A stretch of 64,000 nucleotides of DNA. Origin: an uncultured Collinsella sp. GTDB lineage: Bacteria > Actinomycetota > Coriobacteriia > Coriobacteriales > Coriobacteriaceae. The stretch spans positions 1-64,000 of the forward strand of contig UQKW01000001.1 in the NCBI GenBank assembly GCA_900541885.1. The letters are read 5' to 3'. The position numbers and the translations under genes are program-made. The number at the start of each line of letters is the position of its first letter. Position 1 is the first letter of the stretch. Shown in pieces: positions 8,439 to 17,127 of this stretch. The notes under the pieces are model-generated. The model saw only the letters and a list, made by a program, of their open reading frames with translations, ran no database searches and had not been told where the DNA came from.

Positions 8439-11120
8439 CTACTCCTTCTCGACCGCGCGCATGATCGCCTTGTAGATCTCCATCAGCGGGATGATCAGGA
8501 AGGCCAGGCCCAGCGCGGCAAGAACGCCCTTGAGCTCAAGCGTCACAGGGCCAAAGAACATCTCGGCAAGCGTCGGCTGCACGGTCACGATCACCGTCAG
8601 CACCAGTGCCAGCGCGGCGGAAGCCCACAGCCACTTGTTCTGCTTCTTCATGGTGAACAGCGACGCACGACGGCTGCGCATATTGAAGCAGTGGAATATC
8701 TCGACCATGTTGAGCGTGATGAACGCCATCATCACGCCTTCCTCGTCGGCATTGCCGGCGATCATATCGGCGATGTGGATGTAGCCCATGTCAAAGTACA
8801 CGCCCACAAAGAAGCTCGCCAGCACCAGCACGGTGATGATCAGGCCCTGGACCACGCAGTCCAGACCCATATGTCCGGCAAAGACGCCGTCCTTGGCGTT
8901 GCGCGGCTTGCGCTTCATGATGTCGCCCTCGGCGTCCTCCATGCCCAGCGCGAGCGCGGGGAAACAGTCGGTGACCAGGTTCACCCACAGCAGCTGCACC
9001 GGCTGGAAGATGGTAAAGCCGATGAGCGTGGCGATAAACACCGAGAAGACCTCGGCAAGGTTTGCCGAAAGCAGGAACTGGATGACCTTGCGGATGTTGT
9101 CGTAGATGCGACGGCCTTCTTCGCAGGCACCGATGATGGTGGCGAAGTTGTCATCGGCAAGCACCATGTCGGCGACGTTCTTGGTGACGTCGGTACCGGT
9201 GATGCCCATGCCAACGCCGATGTCGGCGCGCTTGATGGACGGGGCGTCGTTGACGCCATCGCCCGTCATGGCCACGATCTGGTCGCGCGACTTCCAAGCC
9301 TCGACGATGCGGGTCTTGTGCTCGGGCTGAACGCGGGCGTACACGCCGTAGTCCTCGATGTGCGCGTCGAGTTCCTCGTCGCTCATGCGGTCGAGGTCGG
9401 CGCCCGTGATGGCCTGGCTGCGATCGGTGACGATACCCAACTGCTTGGCAATGGCCACGGCGGTGTCGATGTGGTCGCCCGTGATCATGACGGTGCGGAT
9501 ACCGGCATCGTGGGCCTCGCGGATGGCGTCGGCGACCTCGGGGCGGACCGGGTCAATCATGCCGGACAGGCCGCAGAAGACCAGGTCGTGCTCGAGCGCA
9601 GCGGGGCTGCAGTCGCTCGGGACCTCGGTGTAGGTGTGGCTTGCCAGCGCCAGTACGCGCAGGGCCTCGTCGGCCATGGCCTTGTTGGCGGCCACGAGCT
9701 CGGCGCGACGCTCCTCGGTCAGCGGAACGACCTTGTCGCCCTCGTAGATATGGGTGCACAGGCCGATCACCACGTCGGGCGCACCCTTGGTGTACTGCTC
9801 ATACTCGCCGTCCAGGGTCTCGACGACCACGGACATCATCTTGCGGCCCGAGTCAAACGGGGCCTCGCCCACGCGCGGATGCTCGGCAGTCAAGCCAGTG
9901 AGGCCCGCCTTGCCGGCATCATTGACGAGCGCACACTCGGTCGGCTCACCCACGGCCTCGCCCAGCTCCTCGTCCCACTGGGCATCGGAGCACAGCGCCA
10001 TACCTGCCAGGAACTTCTCCTTGGGCGCGGCGAGCTCGTGCTTGACGACGGTCATCTTGTTCTGGGTAAGGGTACCGGTCTTGTCGGAGCAGATGGTCTG
10101 TGTGCAGCCAAGGGTCTCGACGGCGGAAAGCTTACGGATAATCGCCTGGCGCTTGGCCATTTTGGTCACGCCGAGCGAAAGCACGATAGTCACGACGGCG
10201 ACCAGGCCCTCGGGGATGGCGGCGACGGCGAGCGAGACGGCAACCATAAAGGTATCGAGCAAGGCTGTCGGGTCGGTGAGGACGTTGCCCACGCCGTGAC
10301 GGATGATGTCGACGCCAAAGATGACGACGCAGATGACGATAACCATGATGGTAAGGATGCGGCTGAGCTCGGCAAGCTTCACCTGCAGCGGAGTGAGCTC
10401 TTCCTTGGCCTCGGCCAGGGCGCCGGCGATCTTGCCCATCTCGGTGTTCATACCGGTGCCGACCACGACGGCGCGACCGCGGCCGTATACCACGGTGGAA
10501 CCCATGTAGCACATGTTCTTGCGGTCGCCGAGCGGCACGTCGTCGATGCCGGCGGCGAGCTCAATGACGTTGGCATGCTTCTCGACGGGCACGGACTCGC
10601 CGGTAAGGGCGGCCTCCTCGATCTTCATCGTGGCGCTCTCGAGCACACGGCAGTCGGCCGGGACGGAGTCGCCCGCCTCGAGCATGATCACATCGCCGGG
10701 CACGAGCTCGGCGCTCGGCAGGTGCACGAGCTTGCCGTCGCGCAGCACCTTGGACTGCGCCGCGCTCATCTCCTGCAGGGCCTCGAGGGCCTCCTCGCTT
10801 TTAGCCTCCTGAACCACGCCCAGCACCGAGTTGACGATAACGACGAACATGATGATGGCGACATCGGCAAAGTCCGCCTCGCCCTTGACCATGCCCGTGA
10901 GCGCGCTGATGACGGCGGCAACGATCAGCATGATGACCATGGGGTCGGCCATCTGCTCAAAGAAGCGCTTCCACAACGGGGTCTTCTCGGCTTCCTCGAG
11001 CTTGTTAGGGCCTGTCTTGGCGAGGCGCGACGACGCCTCGTCGTTGCTCAGGCCGAGGTTCTCATCGACACCTTGGTCGCTGAGTACCTCCGCCGCGGCG
11101 GACAGGTATTCCTTTTGCAT
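8439..11120 (-). CDS. Ca2+-transporting-type P-type ATPase
   Basis: This 893-residue P2-type cation pump couples ATP hydrolysis to ion export across the membrane. Seen in order: N-terminal cation-ATPase domain, two membrane segments (about 60-105), the TGES motif (173-176), the M4 segment with AIPEGL (301-306), the phosphorylation site CSDKTGTLT with D346, the TGDHIDTAVAIA segment, the hinge MTGDGVNDAPS, and six C-terminal membrane segments. PEGL in M4 favours Ca2+ (SERCA/PMCA/LMCA type) over heavy metals. The length is usual. AGGAGGGG stands 8 bases before the ATG. It appears to be a single-gene unit with its own terminator. Confidence 0.9.
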   Translation of the reverse strand: MQKEYLSAAAEVLSDQGVDENLGLSNDEASSRLAKTGPNKLEEAEKTPLWKRFFEQMADPMVIMLIVAAVISALTGMVKGEADFADVAIIMFVVIVNSVLGVVQEAKSEEALEALQEMSAAQSKVLRDGKLVHLPSAELVPGDVIMLEAGDSVPADCRVLESATMKIEEAALTGESVPVEKHANVIELAAGIDDVPLGDRKNMCYMGSTVVYGRGRAVVVGTGMNTEMGKIAGALAEAKEELTPLQVKLAELSRILTIMVIVICVVIFGVDIIRHGVGNVLTDPTALLDTFMVAVSLAVAAIPEGLVAVVTIVLSLGVTKMAKRQAIIRKLSAVETLGCTQTICSDKTGTLTQNKMTVVKHELAAPKEKFLAGMALCSDAQWDEELGEAVGEPTECALVNDAGKAGLTGLTAEHPRVGEAPFDSGRKMMSVVVETLDGEYEQYTKGAPDVVIGLCTHIYEGDKVVPLTEERRAELVAANKAMADEALRVLALASHTYTEVPSDCSPAALEHDLVFCGLSGMIDPVRPEVADAIREAHDAGIRTVMITGDHIDTAVAIAKQLGIVTDRSQAITGADLDRMSDEELDAHIEDYGVYARVQPEHKTRIVEAWKSRDQIVAMTGDGVNDAPSIKRADIGVGMGITGTDVTKNVADMVLADDNFATIIGACEEGRRIYDNIRKVIQFLLSANLAEVFSVFIATLIGFTIFQPVQLLWVNLVTDCFPALALGMEDAEGDIMKRKPRNAKDGVFAGHMGLDCVVQGLIITVLVLASFFVGVYFDMGYIHIADMIAGNADEEGVMMAFITLNMVEIFHCFNMRSRRASLFTMKKQNKWLWASAALALVLTVIVTVQPTLAEMFFGPVTLELKGVLAALGLAFLIIPLMEIYKAIMRAVEKE

Positions 11121-11562
11121 ATAGAGTCCCCTCCTGGGATTCGGGCCACTCAGCAGATTGATGCCCGATCATAATTCCCAGGAGAAGGGCAAGGGCTCAT
11201 CAAGGCTGCCGTGCTGAGCGGCAGTTGATAGTGGAGCTATGGTACCCCAAAGCGGCGCGTCTAGCCAAAACATTCCAATTGGAAACATGGCTCGAGTGCA
11301 ACGATGCAGACCGTGTGATGCTCAACATTGATAAAACGTTTTTTCTTCGGCGCATCGTCAAACTGAAATATCGCCCAGATAGCAGCGGTCAGAACGGTTG
11401 GTAAAGATTTTTCATATACCGTTTTTACCGCAAAAAATGAACTTCTAATTCGGCATACGGTCGATTTTTTGGGGTATTCGGTCGGCATTTCGTTATAATC
11501 ATCTCGGTTTTATTTCTTATGGTTTATCTATCAGCGCAAGACGATGTCAGATGGAGGTCTGA
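11121..11562. promoter_or_regulatory. divergent intergenic region between the Ca2+ ATPase and pyk
   Basis: This 442-bp AT-rich spacer holds both leaders. For pyk I see TATAAT at 11494-11499 with only a weak -35 (TTGGGG at 11469, spacing 19). Just upstream, related words CATACGGTCG and GTATTCGGTCGG (11452-11485) and ATACCGTTTTTACCG (11415-11430) could be operators. A 75-codon frame on the minus strand (11261-11488) has no coding character. Confidence 0.45.
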
Positions 11563-13023
11563 ATGTACAAGCGCACCAAGATTGTATGCACCATGGGTCC
11601 CGCCTGCGATAGCGACGAGACCATCCGCGAGATGATCAAGGCGGGCATGAACGTCGCCCGTTTTAACTTCTCGCACGGATCCTACGACGAGCACCACGGT
11701 CGCATCGAGCGCGTCCGTCGTATTTCCAAGGAGCTCGGTCTGCCCGTCGGCATCCTGCTCGACACCAAGGGCCCCGAGGTCCGCACCGGCCTTCTGGTCG
11801 ACGGCAAGAAGGTTGCCGTCAAGACCGGCGATAAGATCGTCGTCACTGCTCAGCCCACGTCCGAGGATTTCCACGGCACCTCTGAGCACATCTCCCTCGA
11901 CTACCTGGCTCTGCCCTCCGAGGTCGAGAAGGGCTCCCTTATCCTGATCGACGACGGCCTGGTTGCCCTCGAGGTCGAGTCCGTCAGCGGCCAGGACATG
12001 ACCTGCGTCGTTAAGAACGACGGCCTGATTGGCGAGCGTAAGGGCGTCAACATGCCCAACGTCAACATCTCGCTGCCCGCTATCACCGAGCGCGATCGTC
12101 AGGACATCCTCTTTGGCCTGACCGAGAACATCGACTACATCGCCGCTTCCTTCATCCGTGACGGCGAGTCCGTCCGCGGCATTCGCAAGCTTTGCCGCGA
12201 GAACGGTGGCGAGCACGTGACGATCTTCCCGAAGATCGAGTGCGCCCTGGGCGTCGAGAACTTTGACGAGATCCTCGAGGCTTCCGACGGCATCATGGTC
12301 GCCCGTGGCGACCTGGGCATCGAGATCAAGCCCGAGCTCGTTCCCCATATCCAGAAGGAGATCATCGCCAAGTGCAGCGCGGCCTACAAGCCCGTCATCA
12401 CCGCTACGCAGATGCTCGACTCCATGCAGCAGAACCCGCGCCCGACGCGCGCCGAGGTTGCCGACGTTGCTAACGCTATCTACGACGGCACCGACGCCGT
12501 TATGCTGTCCGGCGAGTCCGCTGCCGGTAAGTACCCGGTCGAGGCCGTCAAGATGCAGGCCAGCATTGCTCTCGAGACCGAGAAGTACCTCCCGGCTCAC
12601 GCTCCGCTCGAGGTTCCGGCTGACGCTCACGGCACCCGCGTCGTCAACAACGTTGTGGGTATGTCCGCTGTGAACATGGCCACCACCGTTGGCGCCAAGT
12701 GCATCACCGTGCCGACGACCACCGGCCGTACTGCTCGCCTGATCTCTCACTTCCGTCCCAACATGCCGATCTGCGCATTCTCCCGCCACGAGTGGGCCGT
12801 CCAGCAGATGATCATGTACTGGGGCGTCATCCCGCACCAGGCCGAGATTACCCAGGGCACCGTCAACGGCACGATCGTCAAGGCGATTGAGACCGCTAAG
12901 GAGCTCGGCTACGTCGAGGCTGGCGATCTGACTGTCGCTACTGCCGGCGATCCCCGTATGAGCGTTCAGCTCGAGGACAAGGTCTCCTCGACCAACGTCG
13001 CTTACGTCGCTCAGGTACGCTAA
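11563..13023 (+). CDS. pyk: pyruvate kinase
   Basis: The 486-residue enzyme catalyses phosphoenolpyruvate + ADP to pyruvate + ATP, the last ATP-forming step of glycolysis. Motifs: KIVCTMGPA at the N-terminus, NVARFNFSHG, LLDTKGPEVRTG, the IFPKIE lysine, MVARGDLGIE, and ITATQMLDSM. The C-terminal allosteric domain is present, without the extra PEP-utiliser domain seen in some Gram-positives. GGAGG stands 6 bases before the ATG. Codon use is strongly biased, with many C/G-ending optimal codons, as expected for a highly expressed gene. It is followed by a strong terminator. Confidence 0.96.
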   Translation: MYKRTKIVCTMGPACDSDETIREMIKAGMNVARFNFSHGSYDEHHGRIERVRRISKELGLPVGILLDTKGPEVRTGLLVDGKKVAVKTGDKIVVTAQPTSEDFHGTSEHISLDYLALPSEVEKGSLILIDDGLVALEVESVSGQDMTCVVKNDGLIGERKGVNMPNVNISLPAITERDRQDILFGLTENIDYIAASFIRDGESVRGIRKLCRENGGEHVTIFPKIECALGVENFDEILEASDGIMVARGDLGIEIKPELVPHIQKEIIAKCSAAYKPVITATQMLDSMQQNPRPTRAEVADVANAIYDGTDAVMLSGESAAGKYPVEAVKMQASIALETEKYLPAHAPLEVPADAHGTRVVNNVVGMSAVNMATTVGAKCITVPTTTGRTARLISHFRPNMPICAFSRHEWAVQQMIMYWGVIPHQAEITQGTVNGTIVKAIETAKELGYVEAGDLTVATAGDPRMSVQLEDKVSSTNVAYVAQVR

Positions 13024-13054
13024 ATCGTACTTGCAAGCAGATTTGCATTGCAAA

Positions 13055-13089
13055 GGGCCCGGAAGGCATTGCCTTCCGGGCCCTTTTTT
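13055..13089 (+). terminator. pyk terminator
   Basis: A perfect 13-bp stem GGGCCCGGAAGGC / GCCTTCCGGGCCC with a 3-base loop is followed by six T on the plus strand. Confidence 0.93.
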
Positions 13090-13226
13090 AAGACCTTCTT
13101 CATATGCCGCTTCATCGATTTGCGTTCAGTCGCAAGCCTCTCCGATGCCGAGCGCACCACCGAAGATGCCCTGCGACGGGAGTTGTTGGTCAATTGGGAT
13201 GAACTGTTCGCCGTCAAGCCGGCCGG

Positions 13227-14087
13227 CTAGCAGCTAGCGATCAGGGGGACTGCGGGGACGTCTGAAGCGGCAACGCGAGCCGCAAAGCCCGCCTCGGTCA
13301 GCTCGATGACCTCGGTAAACGTTGCGTCGAAGAATTCCTCGGTCAGCAGGCGGTATGGCGGATGGTCGGGCTCGCCGGGGTTTTCGCGTACAATCTCGTG
13401 CATAACGCCAATGGTCTTGAGCACATACTCCTTATGGATGGGATACTGACCAAAACGCGTCGCCGCAGTATACAGGCGATCGGTCGCGCGCGGAATCGAA
13501 ACGATCCCGAGCGTCTTACCAAACCAGTCAAAGTCGCCTTGCTTTTTAATGCGGAATTCCTCGCACGGCTTGCCGCCGTGCGCCTCCAGGTACTGATTCA
13601 CGCGCGTATTCCACACGGTATCGGCCACGAGGTGAGACCAAACGCCCAGCGTCAGATCGAGCAGCGACTGCGCCACGTCATCGGGCGCGAGCGAAAGCTC
13701 GCTAGCACCGGGACCGGCAACCGGCTCGGCATCCTTGTAGCGTTGGGGATAATGTACCCGATTGAGTCGCTCGCGCTCCTCGACAATCGAGGTCGCGGCA
13801 GCCGGCGTACCAACAGGCGCCCCTTTGAGCAGCGGCGCCACATAGGTATCCCAGAACTCGTGCTCGCGCGGCTTAGGGATAGGCTCAGGCTTGGCAAAGT
13901 GCGTAATGCGGTACGGGATGGGATCGGCGATGCCAGGGACCATATAGCCCACGAAGATATCCGGAACCACGCAGCCAAACAAAAAGGCATTGCGATCGCG
14001 CACGCTATTGGCAAGCGCACCGGTGCGCTCCAGCAAACGCTCCGTCTGAGCGATATGAATGTTCCAGCTTGGCATAGCCACCCCCAT
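13227..14087 (-). CDS. zinc-dependent phospholipase C-like protein
   Basis: This 286-residue protein begins MPSWNIHIAQ after a short lead. It carries histidine/aspartate clusters (FGCVVPDIFVGYM, GVWSHLVADTVWN, RITHFAK) typical of the zinc-dependent phospholipase C/S1-P1 nuclease-like family. Members coordinate zinc through N-terminal Trp, His and Asp residues. There is no signal peptide, so it is probably cytoplasmic, and the substrate is unknown. The ATG at 14087 is used; a second ATG at 14075, with GGGGGTGG before it, would place the family's characteristic W-N-I-H right at the N-terminus and may be the true start. Confidence 0.7.
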   Translation of the reverse strand: MGVAMPSWNIHIAQTERLLERTGALANSVRDRNAFLFGCVVPDIFVGYMVPGIADPIPYRITHFAKPEPIPKPREHEFWDTYVAPLLKGAPVGTPAAATSIVEERERLNRVHYPQRYKDAEPVAGPGASELSLAPDDVAQSLLDLTLGVWSHLVADTVWNTRVNQYLEAHGGKPCEEFRIKKQGDFDWFGKTLGIVSIPRATDRLYTAATRFGQYPIHKEYVLKTIGVMHEIVRENPGEPDHPPYRLLTEEFFDATFTEVIELTEAGFAARVAASDVPAVPLIASC

Positions 14088-14154
14088 AAAAACCTGGATA
14101 ACTATACCATCACGGCAAAGCCGCGCGGGCGGCTACGCACGCTCTACGCAGCAA

Positions 14155-14949
14155 CTATTCCGCAGCGCCGCTCTCGGTTCCATACGACGACACCGGCGCC
14201 TCGACCACATGGTGATATCGATCGATATAGATGGCGCGGGCACCCAGGCGCCGCACCAAATCCTGATGATGTGTGCTCATCAAGACCGTCTTACCCGCCG
14301 CGACGTAGGCCAGCAAGAAGTTGACCACGATGTCGCATGAATCCTCGTCGAGCCCATTGGTAGGCTCGTCAAGAACCAAGATATCCGGGTTCATCGACAC
14401 CACCGCAGCCAGCGCAACGCGCTTCTTTTGCCCGCCCGAGAGCTGATAGGGAGAGGCGTCGGCAAGGTCGGCAACCTGGAACAACCCCATGGCATCGCTC
14501 ACGCGGCGCTCGAGCTCGTCTGCCGGCAGCCCCATCTGCGCGGGACCAAAAGCAACTTCCTCGCCCACCGTGGCGCAGAACAGCTGGGCATCGGCGTTTT
14601 GGAACACAAAGCCCACGCGCTGGTGGAACTTCTGAGCAGCAGCAGAATCCTTCAGATACGCCGCATCGACCACGCGTCCGTCAAACAGGTATGCCCCTGC
14701 GTTCGCGAGTTCAAGGCCGTTAATAAGGCGCATAATCGTCGTCTTACCGCAGCCGTTGGGACCGAGCAGGGCAACGAGTTCACCACGATCGACCTGCAGC
14801 GACACACCATCGACAACCGTATGACCCGTATAGGAAAACACCACGTCGCGCAACTCAATAAGCGGCGTGTCCTCGGCGCCGCCCACACCGTTCGTACCCG
14901 CCGCACTATTCATATCGGTCGTCAAAACGTCGCCCTTCCCTATTTGCAT
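14155..14949 (-). CDS. cbiO: ATP-binding subunit of metal ECF transporter (CbiO/NikO-like)
   Basis: The ABC ATPase of the CbiMQO-type importer shows Walker A GPNGCGKTT, Q-loop FVFQNADAQLF, signature LSGGQKKR, Walker B DILVLDEPTNGLD and switch His in MSTHHQD. It energises substrate release by CbiQ and CbiM. The start is uncertain: ATG 14949 (used), TTG 14925 (8 bases after GGGAAGGG) or ATG 14913 would give 264, 256 or 252 residues. It is the last gene of the three-gene operon starting at 16871, 22 bp after the cbiQ stop. Confidence 0.88.
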   Translation of the reverse strand: MQIGKGDVLTTDMNSAAGTNGVGGAEDTPLIELRDVVFSYTGHTVVDGVSLQVDRGELVALLGPNGCGKTTIMRLINGLELANAGAYLFDGRVVDAAYLKDSAAAQKFHQRVGFVFQNADAQLFCATVGEEVAFGPAQMGLPADELERRVSDAMGLFQVADLADASPYQLSGGQKKRVALAAVVSMNPDILVLDEPTNGLDEDSCDIVVNFLLAYVAAGKTVLMSTHHQDLVRRLGARAIYIDRYHHVVEAPVSSYGTESGAAE

Positions 14950-14971
14950 CCCCAGCCAGAACCAGCAGCGC

Positions 14972-15808
14972 CTACAGCACGGCGCACAACACTGCCAGCA
15001 GCGCCACGCCGGTCGCATAGACCGCATCGCGCCAACTCAGACTGCTCCGCGCAGGAGCCGGATACGCACCGGCAAAGCCGCGGCAGAGCATGGCCTCGTC
15101 CATCGCGCGGCTGCATTCCATCGCCTTGATAAATGTCATGCCCATGATACCCGCCACCGAATCGGTGCGCGAAAAACCCGCAGGCGCGCGGCCCACACTG
15201 CGAAGCATGACCGATTCGGTGAGGTCGTGCGCCGTGCGGCCGAGCACCTCAATGTGCTTGAGCGCCATGTCAAAGGTAAAGATGACCTCGTCGGGCAGGT
15301 GCAATGCCTTGAGCGCCGCCGACATACGACTCCAGGTGAGCGTCCACGAAACACCCAGCACCAGCGACACGTTAACGAACGTCTTGAGCGCGATCTTGAG
15401 CATGGCGATCGTGGCGGAAGCGCCCAGCAGCAGGGCCGGCAGCGCCAAGACCACGGCAAATCCCGCGGCGGCGAGCGCCGGCATAAAGGTCGCCCGCAGA
15501 CCGCGCACGGGGCGCGCGGCGATCAACACCAGCGCGATCGCCGCCATCAGCATCAGGTACAGCGGGCTTTGCGTCAGACACACGCACAGGATACAGACGA
15601 GCATGCCGAGCAGGCGCACCGGCGCCGAAACGGAAGAAAGGGCGCGGTCGATGATCGACCCGCCCTCGTGTGCGCCGCCGCCCAGGCGAACCCGCTCGAG
15701 CAGGCTCGCCAGGTGCAGGACGTTCTTTTGCATGACGCGATGCCGAGCGCCCGTGGGCTCGTATCGCTCTTGGGCCGCGAGCCAGCTAGGCAGCTCGACC
15801 GTTTGCAT
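14972..15808 (-). CDS. cbiQ: energy-coupling transmembrane protein CbiQ/EcfT
   Basis: The 278-residue membrane protein has at least four hydrophobic helices in the first half (LLGMLVCILCVCLTQ, LMLMAAIALVLIA and others). The C-terminal part holds the coupling motifs of EcfT: ALKALHLPDE and, further on, AMDEAMLCRGFAG, equivalent to the Ala-Arg-Gly helices that contact the ATPase. It overlaps the cbiM stop by 23 bp. Together with CbiM and CbiO it forms a metal importer. Confidence 0.88.
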   Translation of the reverse strand: MQTVELPSWLAAQERYEPTGARHRVMQKNVLHLASLLERVRLGGGAHEGGSIIDRALSSVSAPVRLLGMLVCILCVCLTQSPLYLMLMAAIALVLIAARPVRGLRATFMPALAAAGFAVVLALPALLLGASATIAMLKIALKTFVNVSLVLGVSWTLTWSRMSAALKALHLPDEVIFTFDMALKHIEVLGRTAHDLTESVMLRSVGRAPAGFSRTDSVAGIMGMTFIKAMECSRAMDEAMLCRGFAGAYPAPARSSLSWRDAVYATGVALLAVLCAVL

Positions 15809-16871
15809 GGGACCCGCTTTCCTTTGCCGTCAGCGAAACAAGACGGAATACGATGGTGAGCACCGCCACGCCAATCACGCCGGAGAGGATATACATGGCA
15901 GCTTGGCCAGCAAAGCCAAAACCCTGCTCCTCGGAATAGGCCTGCAGGTAATCGCCCGTGGGCAACGAATCGGCAAAGGTCGGGGCATCCAGGCCGACCG
16001 AAGCCTGCAAGCTGTCGTCGCCAGCCTCCTGAACAGCGGTCGCGGCGCCCTCGCCGTCCCACTCGCCCCAGGCGTCACCAGTAGCGAGCAAGCCCAGCGG
16101 CGTGGCAACGACAAGTACGGCAACCAGGATAAGCGTGGGGATCAGCGAGGTCTTTTTGGCGGCAGCGCCATCAGCAGCAAGCTGGCCGTCAACGGCCTCG
16201 GGCCCGACGATGATGCTCGGCGCCGTCTTCTTAATGAATGCGTAGATCGCGGCAGTCGCCACACCCTCGACCACACCGGCCACCAGCATATGCGGGATCA
16301 TCATGGCGGGAATGGCAATCGACAGCGGGAAGGGGCAATACAGCGGAGCGCCGGACGCGTTGGTGAAAAGCATAGGCTGAATACCAAACTCGATGGCCGC
16401 GCACAGGGCCGCCAGGCACAGGCCGACCCAGCCGCTCACGATGGCAGAAACCGAGGTGCCCCAGCTCTTGTCGTGCAGACGGCTGTTGAGCGCGCGAAAC
16501 ACGATGGCGGCCACAAACGGCAGCAGAAAGGCCATGTTAAAGCAGTTGGCACCAAAGGACAGGATGCCGCCATCGCCAAAAAGCAACGCCTGCAGGGCCA
16601 GAGCAACAGAAACCGCGATAGTCGCGGCCTCCGGGCCCAGCAGCAGCGCGATGAGGGCACCGCCGACGGCATGGCCCGTGGTGCCACCGGGCAGCGGCAC
16701 GTTAAACATCATGAGCAAAAAGGAGAAGGCGGCGCAAATGCCCAGGAATGCCATGTGCTCGCGATCGAGCGTGGCGCGCACCTTCTTAATGCAGTGAACC
16801 CATACGGGCACCATCGCCACCGCCATGACGGCGTCCGTCTGCGGGGACAGGCAATTATCTGGAATGTGCAT
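15786..16871 (-). CDS. cbiM: CbiM/NikM-type metal-binding transporter subunit fused to a PDGLE/CbiN-like domain
   Basis: The 361-residue protein begins MHIPDNCLSP. The N-terminal Met-His tract is the metal-binding hallmark of CbiM/NikM, where His2 ligates Ni2+ or Co2+. Residues 1-215 form the CbiM membrane domain (GTTGHAVGGALIALLLGPEAA). After a linker, the C-terminal part (about 245-345) has two membrane segments flanking an acidic exposed loop, as in CbiN or PDGLE modules, so the accessory subunit is fused. AGGAGG precedes the ATG by 6 bases. The promoter carries a NikR-like operator, favouring nickel. Confidence 0.86.
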   Translation of the reverse strand: MHIPDNCLSPQTDAVMAVAMVPVWVHCIKKVRATLDREHMAFLGICAAFSFLLMMFNVPLPGGTTGHAVGGALIALLLGPEAATIAVSVALALQALLFGDGGILSFGANCFNMAFLLPFVAAIVFRALNSRLHDKSWGTSVSAIVSGWVGLCLAALCAAIEFGIQPMLFTNASGAPLYCPFPLSIAIPAMMIPHMLVAGVVEGVATAAIYAFIKKTAPSIIVGPEAVDGQLAADGAAAKKTSLIPTLILVAVLVVATPLGLLATGDAWGEWDGEGAATAVQEAGDDSLQASVGLDAPTFADSLPTGDYLQAYSEEQGFGFAGQAAMYILSGVIGVAVLTIVFRLVSLTAKESGSHANGRAA

Positions 16872-16929
16872 CTGATGCCTCCTGAATTTCGGCGCGCGGA
16901 ATTGCGGTGCCGTTTGGACCATATCACCA

Positions 16930-16957
16930 GTGTTACGTATTGTCCGATTCGTAACAC
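16930..16957 (-). promoter_or_regulatory. NikR-type operator of the cbiMQO operon
   Basis: A perfect inverted repeat GTGTTAC-N14-GTAACAC lies 59 bp upstream of the cbiM ATG and just downstream of its -10 box. The sequence and spacing equal the NikR signal described for Desulfovibrio-type NikR (GTGTTAC-N13/14-GTAACAC). A repressor bound here would block transcription start. No nikR gene is present in the window. Confidence 0.7.
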
Positions 16958-16967
16958 GCCGCGGGCA

Positions 16968-16996
16968 ATCATAGCAAAGCGGCGTGCCGCCAACAA
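16968..16996 (-). promoter_or_regulatory. predicted sigma-A promoter of cbiMQO
   Basis: On the minus strand TTGTTG (16996-16991) and TATGAT (16973-16968) are separated by exactly 17 bp. The NikR-like operator starts 11 bp downstream of the -10. A hairpin CGGCGTGC/GCACGCCG (16980-17009) overlaps the -35 region and may mark the end of the pheT transcript. Confidence 0.65.
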
Positions 16997-17127
16997 AGCA
17001 GCACGCCGTTTTGTAATACAGGCGTAACAGATGAAAGGTGACGGGCGTCGCTGTCATGACGCCGCCCGTGTCGACTCGGCCGTGTACCTGCCCTTTCCTT
17101 GCGCGTCAGCCCAAGCCGCAAGCAAAC

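Noticed and set aside
8691..11174. 827-codon open frame on the plus strand opposite the Ca2+ ATPase
   Set aside because: It is an antisense shadow caused by GC-rich third positions. The minus strand has a full, motif-complete ATPase, and the plus product is His/Asp/Gly-rich with no recognisable domain.
11261..11488. 75-codon minus-strand frame in the ATPase-pyk spacer
   Set aside because: AT-rich, no ribosome site, no motif, and it overlaps promoter-like sequence.
11524..13053. 509-codon minus-strand frame opposite pyk
   Set aside because: Shadow of the strongly codon-biased pyk gene.
13118..13230. Short plus-strand frame after the pyk terminator (LSDAERTTEDALRREL...)
   Set aside because: It looks weakly protein-like and could be a gene remnant, but has no start or ribosome site and I recognise no family.
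16872..17127. Cobalamin riboswitch upstream of cbiM
   Set aside because: No B12-box or other conserved riboswitch segment is visible; the NikR-type palindrome explains control better.
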